Shown: positions 35,287 through 44,865, numbered from the stretch's first letter. The stretch: DNA of 64,000 nucleotides from Bradyrhizobium sp. RD5-C2 (GCF_019972155.1 NZ_BOVL01000013.1:186001-250000), one strand, 5' to 3'. Program-made: numbers and translations. Notes: generated by a model not told the origin, from the sequence alone.

Positions 35287-37490
35287 ACGAGTTTATGGAG
35301 CAGTTTCTCCTGGAATCGAGGGAGCTTATCGTCCAGGCGATCGACGATTTGATGGCGCTCGAAGCGAAACCCGGTGACAAGGAAAGCCTGGACGGTGCAT
35401 TCCGAGCTTTTCATACGCTCAAGGGGGCCGCTGGCATCGTCGAATTCGCCGCCATGGCAAGAACACTGCATGCTGCCGAAGACATCCTGGCGTTGCTACG
35501 TTCCTCGACAGGCGCCGTCTCTCCAAACGTCCTCAACGAGTGTCTGGCTTGTCTCGATCTTACGTCGCGATGGCTGGATGCGATGCAGGCGAATGGCGGG
35601 ACGCCTCCCACTGCGGAGGCAGACGCGGACGAAATGATCGCCCGACTCGCCGGCTCGATGGATATCGACGAAAGCGAGAAGGCCGTCGCTGCCATCCCGC
35701 CTGGCGGCGATTGGCTGAACAGGTTGCAAAATGCCGCCGGCGACCAGTTCTTCGGGACGCTGACTGCCGTGCGCCTGGTACCGGATCCGGAAGCCTTCTT
35801 TCATGGGAAAGATCCAATCTCGGCCATCGCGAGCCTTCCGAAGTTGCTGATCGTCGATTTGGCTCCGACAGATCCGGCGATTTCGCTCGAAGCGATGAAC
35901 ACATTCAGCTGCAATCTCGAAATTCTGGCACTGACGAGAGCCCCCATCGGGGAAATCCGGGAGGCTCTTCATGGTTTCGGTGACAGAGCAGAAATCTGCC
36001 AATTGATTCCATCCCAAATGCCTGCATTAGACGCGGACCATCTCGCGCGTGCGACCGCAATCCTCGAAGCCCAAATCGGGCTGTTGCGTGAGGAAGAGCT
36101 TGGCGGTCTTTTGGGCCGCCTTGCATCCGCGGGCCGCGCGTCCGCCAACACCTTGCGGTACATCGGCAAGAGTGCGCTCGCCGCTGAGATCGAGGCGGCG
36201 TCGGCTGTCGCGCTGGCGCAAGGGAAGGCGGGCCCATTGATTACCGCCATCGAGACCGCGCTGCAAAGGGAAGCTACGTCAACGCAGTCGACCAATACGC
36301 CAACCGCTCAGATCGCTGCTTCACGTGCTTTGCGGGTAGATATGGACCGGATCGATGCGCTCGTGAGGCTCACTGGCGAGTTGCTTGTCGTGAAAAACAC
36401 GATTGGGCATCTGGCAAGAAAACTTCAAAATCATGAAGGCCCGGAAGCAGTCAGTTCAGCCCTGCACGATCAACATGCGCGGTTCGACCGATTGACAGCC
36501 GAACTTCAGCGCGCGGTTCTTCGCATCCGCGTGCTTCCGCTGCGAACTGTTTTTCGTCGATTTCCGAGGTTGGTGCGGGAGATTGCCGGCGACGTCGGCA
36601 AGACCGTCAGGCTGATCATCGAGGGCGAAGGCACTGAGGCCGACGCCACCATTGTCGATGCGCTGTTCGAGCCATTGCTGCATGTGCTGCGCAATGCGGT
36701 GGATCACGGCATCGAGACGTCGGCGGGGCGTGAGTTGGCCGCCAAGCCTGCGATGGGCACGGTCATCGTGCGCGGACGCCAGGACGCCGAGAACATCCTC
36801 ATCGAGATCGAGGACGACGGGGCCGGCATCGACGTCGACCGGATCCGCACGGTCGCCGCCGCGAGGGGAATAGCTTCGGAGGAAGCGCTGTCAGCCATGC
36901 CAGATGCGGAGGCGGTCGACCTGATCTTTTCGGCTGGCTTTTCGACTGCGGCAACAGTGACTGGCTTGTCCGGCCGCGGGGTCGGAATGGATTCGGTCAG
37001 AGCGGCCGTAGGACGCCTGGGCGGCACGGCCGGGGTCCGCAGCCGGCGCGGCATCGGAACCACGGTTAGTTTGGTGCTGCCTTTCAGCCTGATGATGACC
37101 CGGGTAATGACCGTGGAAGCGGCGGGCCAGGCTTTTGGGCTCCCACTCGACAGCGTTCTTGAGACAACAATTGTCAGTCGCAGCGCAATCGCCCCAATTG
37201 GATCGGGCCGGGCGTTTGTGCTCAGGGAGCGGACCATCCCCCTGATCAACCTCGCGGAAGCGCTCGGCCTTACATGTGATGAAGCCGATCGGCAGTCGGC
37301 AAAGATCGTGGTTGTGTCCACAAGTGGACAGATCGGTGGATTGGAGGTCGACCGCCTCGGCGAGCGGCTCGACGTCATGCTCAAGCCGATGGAAGGGCTC
37401 CTGGGCGGTATGAGGTCGGTCTCCGGAACCACCTTGCTGGGCGACGGACGCGTTCTGGTCGTATTGGATCTGCAGGAGTTGTTCGCGTGA
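35283..37490 (+). CDS. cheA: CheA: chemosensory histidine kinase
   Basis: 735 residues. The Hpt domain (1-110) has the phospho-acceptor His44 in RAFHTLKGAAG. A region at about 140-330 with LLIVDLAPTDPA resembles neither the standard P2 domain nor a second Hpt and may be a degenerate receiver-like insert. The dimerisation segment follows (ALRVDMDRIDALVRLTGELL), then the ATPase N box (LLHVLRNAVDHGIE), G1 (IEDDGAGID) and G2 (LSGRGVGMDSV), and a C-terminal CheW-like domain. It phosphorylates CheY-type partners under receptor/CheW control. It overlaps both neighbouring genes by 4 bases. Confidence 0.95.
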   Translation: MNEFMEQFLLESRELIVQAIDDLMALEAKPGDKESLDGAFRAFHTLKGAAGIVEFAAMARTLHAAEDILALLRSSTGAVSPNVLNECLACLDLTSRWLDAMQANGGTPPTAEADADEMIARLAGSMDIDESEKAVAAIPPGGDWLNRLQNAAGDQFFGTLTAVRLVPDPEAFFHGKDPISAIASLPKLLIVDLAPTDPAISLEAMNTFSCNLEILALTRAPIGEIREALHGFGDRAEICQLIPSQMPALDADHLARATAILEAQIGLLREEELGGLLGRLASAGRASANTLRYIGKSALAAEIEAASAVALAQGKAGPLITAIETALQREATSTQSTNTPTAQIAASRALRVDMDRIDALVRLTGELLVVKNTIGHLARKLQNHEGPEAVSSALHDQHARFDRLTAELQRAVLRIRVLPLRTVFRRFPRLVREIAGDVGKTVRLIIEGEGTEADATIVDALFEPLLHVLRNAVDHGIETSAGRELAAKPAMGTVIVRGRQDAENILIEIEDDGAGIDVDRIRTVAAARGIASEEALSAMPDAEAVDLIFSAGFSTAATVTGLSGRGVGMDSVRAAVGRLGGTAGVRSRRGIGTTVSLVLPFSLMMTRVMTVEAAGQAFGLPLDSVLETTIVSRSAIAPIGSGRAFVLRERTIPLINLAEALGLTCDEADRQSAKIVVVSTSGQIGGLEVDRLGERLDVMLKPMEGLLGGMRSVSGTTLLGDGRVLVVLDLQELFA

Positions 37491-37738
37491 CTATCGCACT
37501 GCAAGATAACGTCATCCGGTTGATCGGCTCATGCCCCGCCGAGGACGGCGAAACGCTGTTGCAGCACTTGCTGACCAATCCGGCGGCTCAGATCGACTGG
37601 CAGGGCTGCGAGAGCGCCCACACGACAGTGATCCAGGTTCTTCTGGTTTCCGGTCGTACGGTCCGGGGGCCCGCCGGCGGCCCTTTTCTCGAACGGTTTA
37701 TCGGCCCCGCTTTGGCGCGTTTCAACCGTCAAGTTTAA
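37487..37738 (+). CDS. Small STAS-like protein of the chemosensory operon
   Basis: 83 residues from a GTG overlapping the cheA stop (GTGA). The order of beta strand (NVIRLIGSC), helix (DGETLLQHLLTN), strand (QIDWQGCES), helix (TTVIQVLLVSG) fits a minimal STAS domain, and STAS proteins are known from other chemosensory clusters. Identity to characterised members is not obvious to me. It may act as an adaptor; no kinase-target serine of anti-anti-sigma type is identifiable with confidence. A 77-base gap follows. Confidence 0.55.
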   Translation: MTIALQDNVIRLIGSCPAEDGETLLQHLLTNPAAQIDWQGCESAHTTVIQVLLVSGRTVRGPAGGPFLERFIGPALARFNRQV

Positions 37739-37815
37739 TCTTTCGCCGCCCCGCCAAAGATGCGAAACCACTGAGAAATTCGGTTCCAAGCGAAGGAACC
37801 ACAATCGGAGAAGTT

Positions 37816-38199
37816 ATGTCTTACAGGCTCCTGATCGTTGATGACAGCAAGCTCGCCCGGATGTCCGCTGCCAAGGCATTGAATAGTTTGCAGCCGGATT
37901 GGGCGCGACTGGAAGCTTCGAATGCTGACGAAGCCCTTTCCTTGGCCACGCAGACTGCGTTCGACGTCGCCCTCCTCGACTTCAACATGCCCGGGCGAGA
38001 CGGACTTGAGCTTGCGGCCGCATTGTTGGCCCTCCGCCCGTCGATGCCGCTTGCCGTGGTCTCTGCCAACCACCAGGAAGAAATCGTGCGCCGCGCCCGC
38101 GAGATTGGCGCCACATTTCTTGTCAAGCCGCTGAACGAGCAAGCATTGGGCGCTTTCCTTGAAGATGCCGTGCGGCGGCTCAAGCAGGCGCAAGCATGA
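37816..38199 (+). CDS. Second CheY-like response regulator
   Basis: 127 residues. CGGAG precedes the ATG at 37816. Receiver residues are Asp9/Asp10 (LIVDDSKLAR), Asp55 (ALLDFNMPGRDG), Ser in AVVSANHQ and Lys in FLVKPLN. It has no output domain. It differs clearly from the first CheY and overlaps the CheC gene (ATGA), so it may be the one that CheC dephosphorylates or a phosphate sink; this is inference. Confidence 0.9.
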   Translation: MSYRLLIVDDSKLARMSAAKALNSLQPDWARLEASNADEALSLATQTAFDVALLDFNMPGRDGLELAAALLALRPSMPLAVVSANHQEEIVRRAREIGATFLVKPLNEQALGAFLEDAVRRLKQAQA

Positions 38200-38858
38200 T
38201 CGCTGCGCAAACGGATCTGCTCAATGAGCTACAACTCGACGCTCTCACCGAGCTCGTCAATATCGGCGTGAGCCACGCGGCTTCAAGCCTACGGGAGATG
38301 GTCGGCTCGCAGGTCCATCTCTCAGTACCCAACGTCTCGCTCGAAACCCGATCTCGGGCCATAGCCATCCTCTCTGAAAGGGAGGTCTCGAACCTGGTCG
38401 CGGTGCATCAGGTCTTCGAAGGCGACTTCACGGGGCGAGCACTCCTGATATTTCCCGAAACCAAGAGTCTCGAACTCGTCCGGGCGATCACGGGTGGTGA
38501 CCTTCCGCTGGAGGACATCATAGAACTGGAGCAGGAGGCTTTGGCTGAAACGGGCAACATCCTTCTCAACAGTTGCCTCGCGACCATTGCCAACATGCTC
38601 CACCGGAGCTTGAAGATGTCGTTGCCGGAAGTGCTCCGCGGCAGCGCCGCAACTTTCTTCAACCTCGCGCCGCCGCCGGAAGCGGGTGACGTCGTGATGT
38701 TTCTCTACATTAACTTCGCGGTTCGCGAGCGTGACATCAGCGGTTACATCGCAATGATCATGGACCTTCCCTCGCTCACGGCTTTGACGCTTCTTCTCGA
38801 CGAATTTATCGAACGAGCGACCGGCAAAACGGCACATTCAATTGACGATCCGGCTTGA
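38196..38858 (+). CDS. cheC: CheC-family CheY-P phosphatase
   Basis: 220 residues. The two CheC active-site half motifs are present: ALTELVNIGVSHAASSL near residue 18 and ALAETGNILLNSCLATIAN near residue 115, each with the E/D-x-x-x-N(I/L)-type helix that positions Asn and acid on CheY-P. The C-terminal dimer-like segment (SGYIAMIMDLPSLTAL) is also typical. No CheD, its usual partner, is encoded nearby. It probably removes phosphate from the CheY encoded immediately upstream (4-base overlap). Confidence 0.85.
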   Translation: MIAAQTDLLNELQLDALTELVNIGVSHAASSLREMVGSQVHLSVPNVSLETRSRAIAILSEREVSNLVAVHQVFEGDFTGRALLIFPETKSLELVRAITGGDLPLEDIIELEQEALAETGNILLNSCLATIANMLHRSLKMSLPEVLRGSAATFFNLAPPPEAGDVVMFLYINFAVRERDISGYIAMIMDLPSLTALTLLLDEFIERATGKTAHSIDDPA

Positions 38859-41172
38859 GATAGAGGAACTTGTTGCAGCTTTCGATGCCTTGGATTCCGG
38901 CGTCGTTGTGCTCGATCGCGACCAGCGCGTGATCGGCTGGAATCACTGGTTTACGTCGGCCAGTGGAATTTCCCCGGCACAGGCCGCTGGCAAGAGTCTG
39001 ACAGAACTTTTCCCGGGCCGCCCGCTCGGTCGCCTCACGATGTCGGTCGCAGAGGCGCTGAGCCTGGGCTCCTCAGCGTTTCTGACATATTTGCTGAACC
39101 GCGACCTGCTGCCCCTTCGAACAAGGGCGGGTCTGCCGCTGATCCACAACGTGTCGGTGCGCCCCTTCGGCCAGCGCCCCTATTCGTACTGCTTGCTCCA
39201 GGTTTCCGATGTCACCGGCTCCGCCCATCGCGACCGGGTCCTCCGCGAGCGGCAAAACGCGCGCTACGACGCAGTCGTCGAAAGCGCATCGGATGCCATT
39301 CTCACGTTGGACGCAAATGGCCTCGTTCAGTTCGCCAACTCCTCATCGTTGCGCGAAACAGGTTTTGAGCGGAACGAACTGGTCGGTCGCGCCCTCGGGC
39401 ATTTGTTCGAAGAACCGCAGCAATGGGACGAACTTTGGGATAAGGTGCTTTCCGAGGGCCGCTCATTGCGCCCGATCGAGATCGTTGCACGGCGCAAGGA
39501 TGGATCGCGCATCTTCCTGGGCGTATCGGCATCTCGATGGACGAGCGACGGTCGCATGTTCGTAACCGCCATTTTGCGGGACATTACTGAACGGCATACT
39601 GCGGAGGAGGCTCTTCGCGAATTGAACGCGAGCCTCGAACAGCGCGTTGAAGAACGCACGCAAGAACGCGACCGGATCTGGCAGGTCAGCCGAGATATGC
39701 TCGGCGTCGCCATGTCCGATGGGACCTGGATCAGCGTCAATCCGGCGTGGACAAAAGTGCTCGGATGGCAGATCGACGAGATCAGAGGAAAAACATCGGA
39801 ATGGCTTGAGCATCCGAACGACAGGCGCAAGATGCGCGATGCTGTTGCCTCACTTGCGTTGCCGGAACAGAACGCAGAATTTGAAAGCAGCTTCCGGACC
39901 CGGGACGGCGACTACCGCGACCTGGCCTGGACAGCCGTGAATGTCGATGGATTACTCTACTGCGTCGCCCGGGACGTCACAGAGCAACACCGCCAACAGG
40001 AAGCTCTGGACAAGGCTGAGGACGCGCTGAGACAAGCTCAGAAAATGGAAGCTGTTGGTCAGCTTACCGGCGGCCTTGCCCATGACTTCAATAATCTGCT
40101 GACGGGCATTTCAGGCGCGCTTGAACTTCTCCAGATCCGGATATCCCAAGGCCGTTACAAGGACGTTGAACGCTATATATCGACCGCCCAGGGCGCCGCG
40201 AGCCGGGCGGCGGCATTGACCCATCGACTATTGGCTTTCTCGAGACGTCAGACGCTCGACCCGAAAGCAACCGATGTCAACCGACTCATCGCCGGAATGA
40301 AGGACCTCATCAATAATACATTGGGCCCGGAAATCGAGATGAAGATGACCACCGGAGCGATGCTCTGGACGACGCTGGTCGATCCGAACCAGTTGGAGAA
40401 CGCCCTTCTAAATCTCTGCATCAATGCTCGCGACGCAATGCCAGATGGCGGCAAGCTGAAAATTGAAGCGGCCAACCGGATGGTCGACAGTGTCGATGCT
40501 TTCTCGTTCGAGATGCGACCTGGCGACTACGTGTGCTTGAGCGTGACCGATACAGGGACCGGGATGAGCGACGAAGTCGTCGAGCGCGCCTTCGATCCGT
40601 TCTACACGACCAAACCGCTCGGGCAAGGAACTGGGCTCGGCCTCTCCATGATCTACGGCTTCGCCAAGCAGTCGGGAGGCCAAGTCCGTATTTCCTCGGT
40701 TCTTGGCCGAGGCACTACCGTCCACCTTTTCCTGCCGCGACATTCTGAGCAGGAGGAGACCACCACTGGCTCAGCCGATTTCTCGACGGCCCCGCGTGCG
40801 GGAGCAGGCGAAACCGTGCTCATCGTCGATGACGAGTCTTCTGTGCGAATGCTCGTTGCTGAGGTTCTCGCTGAGCTTGGGTATACGGCAATCGAGGCGG
40901 CCGATGGATCCAGCGCCTTGCAGGTTCTCCGGTCAGATACACGCATCGACCTCCTTGTGACCGACGTCGGACTACCCGGGGGAATGAACGGGCGACAACT
41001 TGCGGATTTCGGACGAACTGCGAGACCCGCGCTGAAAATCCTCTTCATTACCGGCTATGCGGAAAAGGTAGTGATGGACGCGGGCGCATTGGACAAGGAG
41101 ATGGCTATCCTTACCAAACCGTTTGCGATGGACGGGCTGGCGGCCCGCATACGGGAACTCTTGCGTCAATGA
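38842..41172 (+). CDS. Hybrid histidine kinase with PAS domains and C-terminal receiver
   Basis: 776 residues from a TTG at 38842, which overlaps cheC by 17 bases; no in-frame ATG precedes the first PAS domain. Domains: PAS 1 (about 5-125), PAS 2 (about 135-255; SASDAILTLDANG), a short coiled coil (RVEERTQERDRI), PAS 3 (about 285-385), HisKA with phospho-acceptor His in GGLAHDFNNLLTG, HATPase_c (GTGLGLSMIYGFAKQ) and a receiver with Asp in LLVTDVGLPGG and Lys in ILTKPFA. There are no transmembrane helices. This cytoplasmic sensor kinase could feed the chemosensory path or the receiver encoded 370 bases later. Confidence 0.88.
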   Translation: MTIRLEIEELVAAFDALDSGVVVLDRDQRVIGWNHWFTSASGISPAQAAGKSLTELFPGRPLGRLTMSVAEALSLGSSAFLTYLLNRDLLPLRTRAGLPLIHNVSVRPFGQRPYSYCLLQVSDVTGSAHRDRVLRERQNARYDAVVESASDAILTLDANGLVQFANSSSLRETGFERNELVGRALGHLFEEPQQWDELWDKVLSEGRSLRPIEIVARRKDGSRIFLGVSASRWTSDGRMFVTAILRDITERHTAEEALRELNASLEQRVEERTQERDRIWQVSRDMLGVAMSDGTWISVNPAWTKVLGWQIDEIRGKTSEWLEHPNDRRKMRDAVASLALPEQNAEFESSFRTRDGDYRDLAWTAVNVDGLLYCVARDVTEQHRQQEALDKAEDALRQAQKMEAVGQLTGGLAHDFNNLLTGISGALELLQIRISQGRYKDVERYISTAQGAASRAAALTHRLLAFSRRQTLDPKATDVNRLIAGMKDLINNTLGPEIEMKMTTGAMLWTTLVDPNQLENALLNLCINARDAMPDGGKLKIEAANRMVDSVDAFSFEMRPGDYVCLSVTDTGTGMSDEVVERAFDPFYTTKPLGQGTGLGLSMIYGFAKQSGGQVRISSVLGRGTTVHLFLPRHSEQEETTTGSADFSTAPRAGAGETVLIVDDESSVRMLVAEVLAELGYTAIEAADGSSALQVLRSDTRIDLLVTDVGLPGGMNGRQLADFGRTARPALKILFITGYAEKVVMDAGALDKEMAILTKPFAMDGLAARIRELLRQ

Positions 41173-41540
41173 CCTGCCTTGGAAAGAGCGCGGACAGATC
41201 TCATCGTCGAGCAGGTGACTGCGAGGCTGACCGTCAGCAGCATCCGTACGCTCGGTCCATTCAGCTTGGCGCGCCAGGTTGATGTTTCGACAATCCGCCC
41301 GCTCTCAAGTTTGGCCATTGATCCCTCGTGATGGGATTAAGAGAGGTGGTTAGTTTTCCTGCTCCGGCAGGGATGGGCTCCGGCCGTAGGTTGGCGTGGC
41401 CAACTCGCCTTGAAGCGGTTCCGGATTTTACCTGCTGTGCGGACATCAAGCTTAACAGCCGAACCAGGGTACGACGAGAACGCGTCCAGTTAAGCTTATA
41501 GAATTCGAATTGGCTCGACAAAAAAGGCAGACATTTCACG
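41173..41540. other. Intergenic region before the orphan receiver gene
   Basis: No gene is recognised. It presumably holds the promoter of the receiver gene at 41541; an AT-richer stretch at 41490-41530 precedes it, but I see no clear sigma-70 or EcfG element. Confidence 0.4.
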
Positions 41541-41906
41541 ATGACCCGACCGACCTATTCAGTTTTTGTCGTTGAGGACGAGACGATGATCAGGATGATG
41601 CTTGTGGAAATGCTGGAAGAGCTAGGTCACACCGTCGCGGCCGAAGCTGGTCACCTCGAGCAGGCCGTTCATCTAGCAAACCGGAGCGAGTTCGACTTCG
41701 CCATGCTAGATGTAAATCTCGCCGGCAGGTCAAGCTCTCCCGTGGCGGAGATTATCAGAGCGCGTAAGCTCCCCTTCATCTTCTCAACCGGCTACGGCGC
41801 GAGTGGAATTCCACCCGAATTTGCCGATGTACCTGCAATCGAGAAACCCTTCAGCATTGAAGCGCTGGGGCGCACTGTTGACGAACTCATGAGAGTCGAG
41901 GATTAG
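41541..41906 (+). CDS. Single-domain response regulator (FixJ/CheY-type receiver)
   Basis: 121 residues. Receiver features: Glu12/Asp13 (FVVEDETMIR), phospho-acceptor Asp57 (FAMLDVNLAGRSS), Thr in FIFSTGYG and Lys in AIEKPFSIE. The FSTGYG and EKPF segments are typical of receivers that pair with PAS/HisKA hybrid kinases, like the receiver at the end of the preceding kinase. It is a plausible output partner of that kinase. No effector domain is present. Confidence 0.9.
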   Translation: MTRPTYSVFVVEDETMIRMMLVEMLEELGHTVAAEAGHLEQAVHLANRSEFDFAMLDVNLAGRSSSPVAEIIRARKLPFIFSTGYGASGIPPEFADVPAIEKPFSIEALGRTVDELMRVED

Positions 41907-42576
41907 CAAAGGGCTCCAGCGAGGGGGCAAGCTTAGGGCCCAGTTTCTACTTTGCTCGTTGTCCGCAGCTTTCCGCAGCGAACGAAGAACCAGCGAAACG
42001 ACCCCGACGCCGCTGTTCGTTAGCCAATTCTCAGATTCCTTGCCGACGTTTTGCCCCCGGTTTTCTCTCGATTCGTAGCTAATGGTTGCGGCGCGCATCA
42101 TCAGACGCTGAGCTGTATCCCACTACTTTTGTACGGTGGTGCCGTCTTCAGCAGAAACCACAAGCCTGAAGAGCACCTTTTCCAACGCGTTGGTTACTTC
42201 AAAGTTCTCGATGGCGAAGTTGTGTGGCCCTCAGCGAGCCTCCCTGCGACTCGAGCAAGATTGTGTTGGTCGCACTTGATCTTCTGTTTCACGGCGTGAC
42301 CTGACCTGCGAAAGCTGCCACTGATCGAGCTGAAGGCCGCCTGAAGACTCTGTCGCAGGCACGAACATTCGGTTCAACCGGAGCTTTTGAAGGTGGGCCT
42401 CGAAAGGCGTCGTGTCGACGGCCAGGGACAGCGTCTATCGGGCCCACGCGCTCAGCCGCGAATGCGACCTTGGCAGGCGATCTACCGACCACGGCGCCGA
42501 CGATCACGCCCCCGCCCTCAGCAACACTGGCCGAAGCGGTCGAAAGGCCAGTCGCGATTGCGACTGGCCCGACAGA
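41907..42576. other. Gene-poor stretch
   Basis: About 670 bases without a supported gene. A plus-strand frame around 42150-42295 contains HLFQRVGYFKVLDGEVVWPS, which reads protein-like but has no start or known family; it may be a remnant. Confidence 0.35.
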
Positions 42577-42990
42577 TTACTCGACGACCTCGACGATGCG
42601 GTGTGTGCGAGGATCGACAAGGACCGTTCGGCCATTGACTACGGTGTAGCGATAATCGCGAACTCCGTACTCCTGCGGGACGTCATAGTAGGTTACGCCA
42701 TCGCCAGGCAGATCCGCGCCCACCCGCACGTCACCGTCATATGAATAGGACGGATGATGTCTCTCGACGACATAACTGTGAAAACGAGGCCGCTGATCAA
42801 CTCCAAGCACCCCGTTCACACCACCGACAACGCCACCGATGGCGCCACCAACCACTCCACCAATCGGACCTGCAGCCCGTTCACCTTCGCGGGCTCCCCG
42901 CTCGATGCCTCCGGGCACGCCTTGGGCGAGCACGGCCGCAGGAATAAGCAGCGTCGCTGCAACCAGCGACCCCATGACAGTTCGTTTCAT
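42577..42990 (-). CDS. Exported DUF1236 protein with glycine zipper
   Basis: 137 residues. Residues 1-22 are a signal peptide (MKRTVMGSLVAATLLIPAAV, cleavage after LAQ). A glycine-rich segment GPIGGVVGGAIGGVVGGVNG resembles glycine zippers that pack in membranes. The C-terminus YRYTVVNGRTVLVDPRTHRI, followed by VEVVE, is the DUF1236/RcnB-like module found in many exported Bradyrhizobium proteins. The role is probably periplasmic or envelope-related; no biochemical function is established. It is monocistronic. Confidence 0.82.
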   Translation of the reverse strand: MKRTVMGSLVAATLLIPAAVLAQGVPGGIERGAREGERAAGPIGGVVGGAIGGVVGGVNGVLGVDQRPRFHSYVVERHHPSYSYDGDVRVGADLPGDGVTYYDVPQEYGVRDYRYTVVNGRTVLVDPRTHRIVEVVE

Positions 42991-43173
42991 CGTACGTCCT
43001 CATTTGCTAAGGGAACGCACGACAAGCCAACTGCCGACCATTGGTTCCTCGATGGTCAGCTCCAGCCGCGCGACTTCCCCGCGGCTAATCCTCGTTGGCC
43101 GGTCAAGTGTCTTGGAACGACGGAACGAACCGGAGGTCCTGGCCAGCAGGGCGCTGATCAATCAATGAGGATT

Positions 43174-43383
43174 GCATGGCTAGAGACGAGCACAACAAGG
43201 CAGCCGCGCACCATGAGCAGGCTGGGGAGGCACATCGCGCTGCCGCCGAACATCACGGCAGGGGGCGACCACGCCAAAGGCAAGGAGCACGCAGCGAGTG
43301 CGAAGCAGCACCCGCAATCGGTACATCAACACTCAGATGACGAGCACTCCAAGAGCCAACAGCAGAAGAAATCGAGAAAATGA
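43174..43383 (+). pseudogene. His-rich small protein gene split by a +1 G frameshift
   Basis: The ATG at 43174 gives MARDEHNKAAAHHEQAGEAH and RAAAEHHGRG; after a GGGGG run near 43260 the frame enters arginine-rich nonsense and stops. Dropping one G restores GDHAKGKEHAASAKQHPQSV and ends SKSQQQKKSRK at 43383, directly before a hairpin. The restored 69-residue, His/Lys/Gln-rich protein matches a type I know from Bradyrhizobium. A one-base homopolymer error in sequencing is a real alternative to mutation. Upstream, GGAAC at 43114 with GTCC at promoter spacing is only a weak EcfG match. Confidence 0.7.
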
Positions 43384-43405
43384 AGGCCGGCAAAAGCCGG
43401 CCTTC
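43382..43405 (+). terminator. Perfect 10-bp terminator-like hairpin
   Basis: GAAGGCCGGC and GCCGGCCTTC pair around AAAA, overlapping the last base of the His-rich gene's stop codon. Confidence 0.6.
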
Positions 43406-43851
43406 ATCGATTCACCTGCACTTAAGTGATGATTGGCGGCTATGCGGCTCGGACCTTCGCCTTGCAGCGCGTGTGGCTTTACCATCGAGATTAGACCAAA
43501 CCGCCACTCAAGATGCTCGCGGTAGAAGCGCTCGCGCCATACTTTTCACTTCTGGTCGCGATGAGCCTCTCTCAATCACTTCGGGCTCGTTTTCAGCCAA
43601 CCGCGTCAATTCCGAACAAGCGCACTCGATATACGCGAAGAAGCCGGATCGCCGAGCCGCGGCTCATCGAAACTTGCGGCTTGAACAATACGAAACGAAG
43701 ATTAGCTCGGCCCGCGCTCCGGATCATCCAATGATCTCCGGTTCCGCAAACATCATGAGGGAAAAAGCCGGGGTCCTGTCAGCCACCCAGGGTTTGGCTT
43801 GTTACCGGAACCTATAACGAGCGAAGAAATTGACTCCTCAGGGAGATTCAT

Positions 43852-44094
43852 ATGACACAAAAACGTCGGACGCCGCCTCCGTCAATCACAATAGATTCCG
43901 TTGGCTCCGGATCCGGGCAGGTTCCCGCTCACCCGCATGACTCCGGCAGTTAGGCAAACGAGACCCTCGACGGACTCGACGCTACCACCGAGTCGTTGCG
44001 GCGCGCCGCCGAAGATACGCCTTCGGGGAGCGGCTCAAACGATATCGAAATAACCCCGGTTTTTGACAGGGCCGGTGCTGCGCAGAAAATCTGA
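43852..44094 (+). pseudogene. Small acidic protein gene interrupted by an in-frame TAG
   Basis: The ATG at 43852 (GGGAG upstream) opens MTQKRRTPPPSITIDSVGSG, continues SGQVPAHPHDSGS and meets TAG at 43951-43953. The same frame goes on without further stops as ANETLDGLDATTESLRRAAE to PVFDRAGAAQKI and TGA at 44092. The two halves together look like one ~80-residue protein of a type common in Bradyrhizobium. The simplest reading is a nonsense mutation; read-through is possible but unsupported. A weak EcfG-like GGAAC lies at 43807. Confidence 0.6.
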
Positions 44095-44234
44095 GTAAAA
44101 AGGCGACCCAGCGAGCACACGCCAGAGCCGAGCTTACATGCGTTATCTGACGTACCCGGCGGTGACGCCGGACATGCAACCGTCAGCCAACACGCCGCGT
44201 TCCATTTTTGAATTGATGAATCGCAAAAGCAGAA

Positions 44235-44262
44235 GCGGCCTCAGCACCAATGCTGAGGCCGC
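44235..44262. terminator. Perfect 12-bp hairpin
   Basis: GCGGCCTCAGCA and TGCTGAGGCCGC pair around CCAA, followed by TTCATTCC. It is 140 bases after the interrupted small gene and may terminate it. Confidence 0.55.
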
Positions 44263-44750
44263 CTTCATTCCACTGTCACCGAACCGCCGCTTGCCGAAAA
44301 TAGACGGCCGCTCTGGGTTTGTAAGTTGATCTTAATGAAACGCCTTACCCAGTTCCGAGAGCATCGAACCGGCGGACGGTTCCAGAAATCACCTGTGTGA
44401 ATCGAATGCAAATAAGGTGCCGCTTTTTCCCAGGTCGACGGGCGTCCTAATTCCCAGCGGAGATGTTCCAAGGCAGCCCCATTCCATCTTCTCCGTGATC
44501 CGCTTCGACGCAGGCATCGGAACTTCTAATTTTGGGCTCGCATCGAACGATTGGCAGATCGCGAGGGTTCAGTCGCTCCGTGATTTCACGCCTGTCCTAA
44601 TTGTCGCGGCGAGTGTCCGAATTAGAACGGCGCCCGCGCGTTGGTATAGAAACTTTGTGTTTCACCGCGAATTTTCAGCCCTTGTCACGATCACGCTCAA
44701 AATCAAACTGGTACTGTTCGCCGAATCTCGGAAATGTGCGGATACAACCA

Positions 44751-44865
44751 AAGAATAAGTCCGAGCGCCCCGGGGTTGGGCGCTGGGACTGAATGGCGAC
44801 GGCGGACCATAAGGCAGGATTGCGCCGTCACCGATTGCCCAATTTTCCCGACACTGAATCGTTCC
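44751..44865 (-). ncRNA. Candidate small RNA/repeat R3, copy 2
   Basis: On the minus strand this 115-base segment is a diverged copy of 48586-48704. It begins with the same 25 bases (GGAACGATTCAGTGTCGGGA and on), shares a middle CAATCG-x-x-GACGGC block and ends in a hairpin (GTCCCAGCGCC/GGCGCTCGGAC, one mismatch) followed by TTATTCTTT. No protein frame is conserved between the copies, while the ends are, which fits a small non-coding RNA with an intrinsic terminator. The surrounding 44266-44750 and 44866-45184 hold no gene. Confidence 0.45.
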
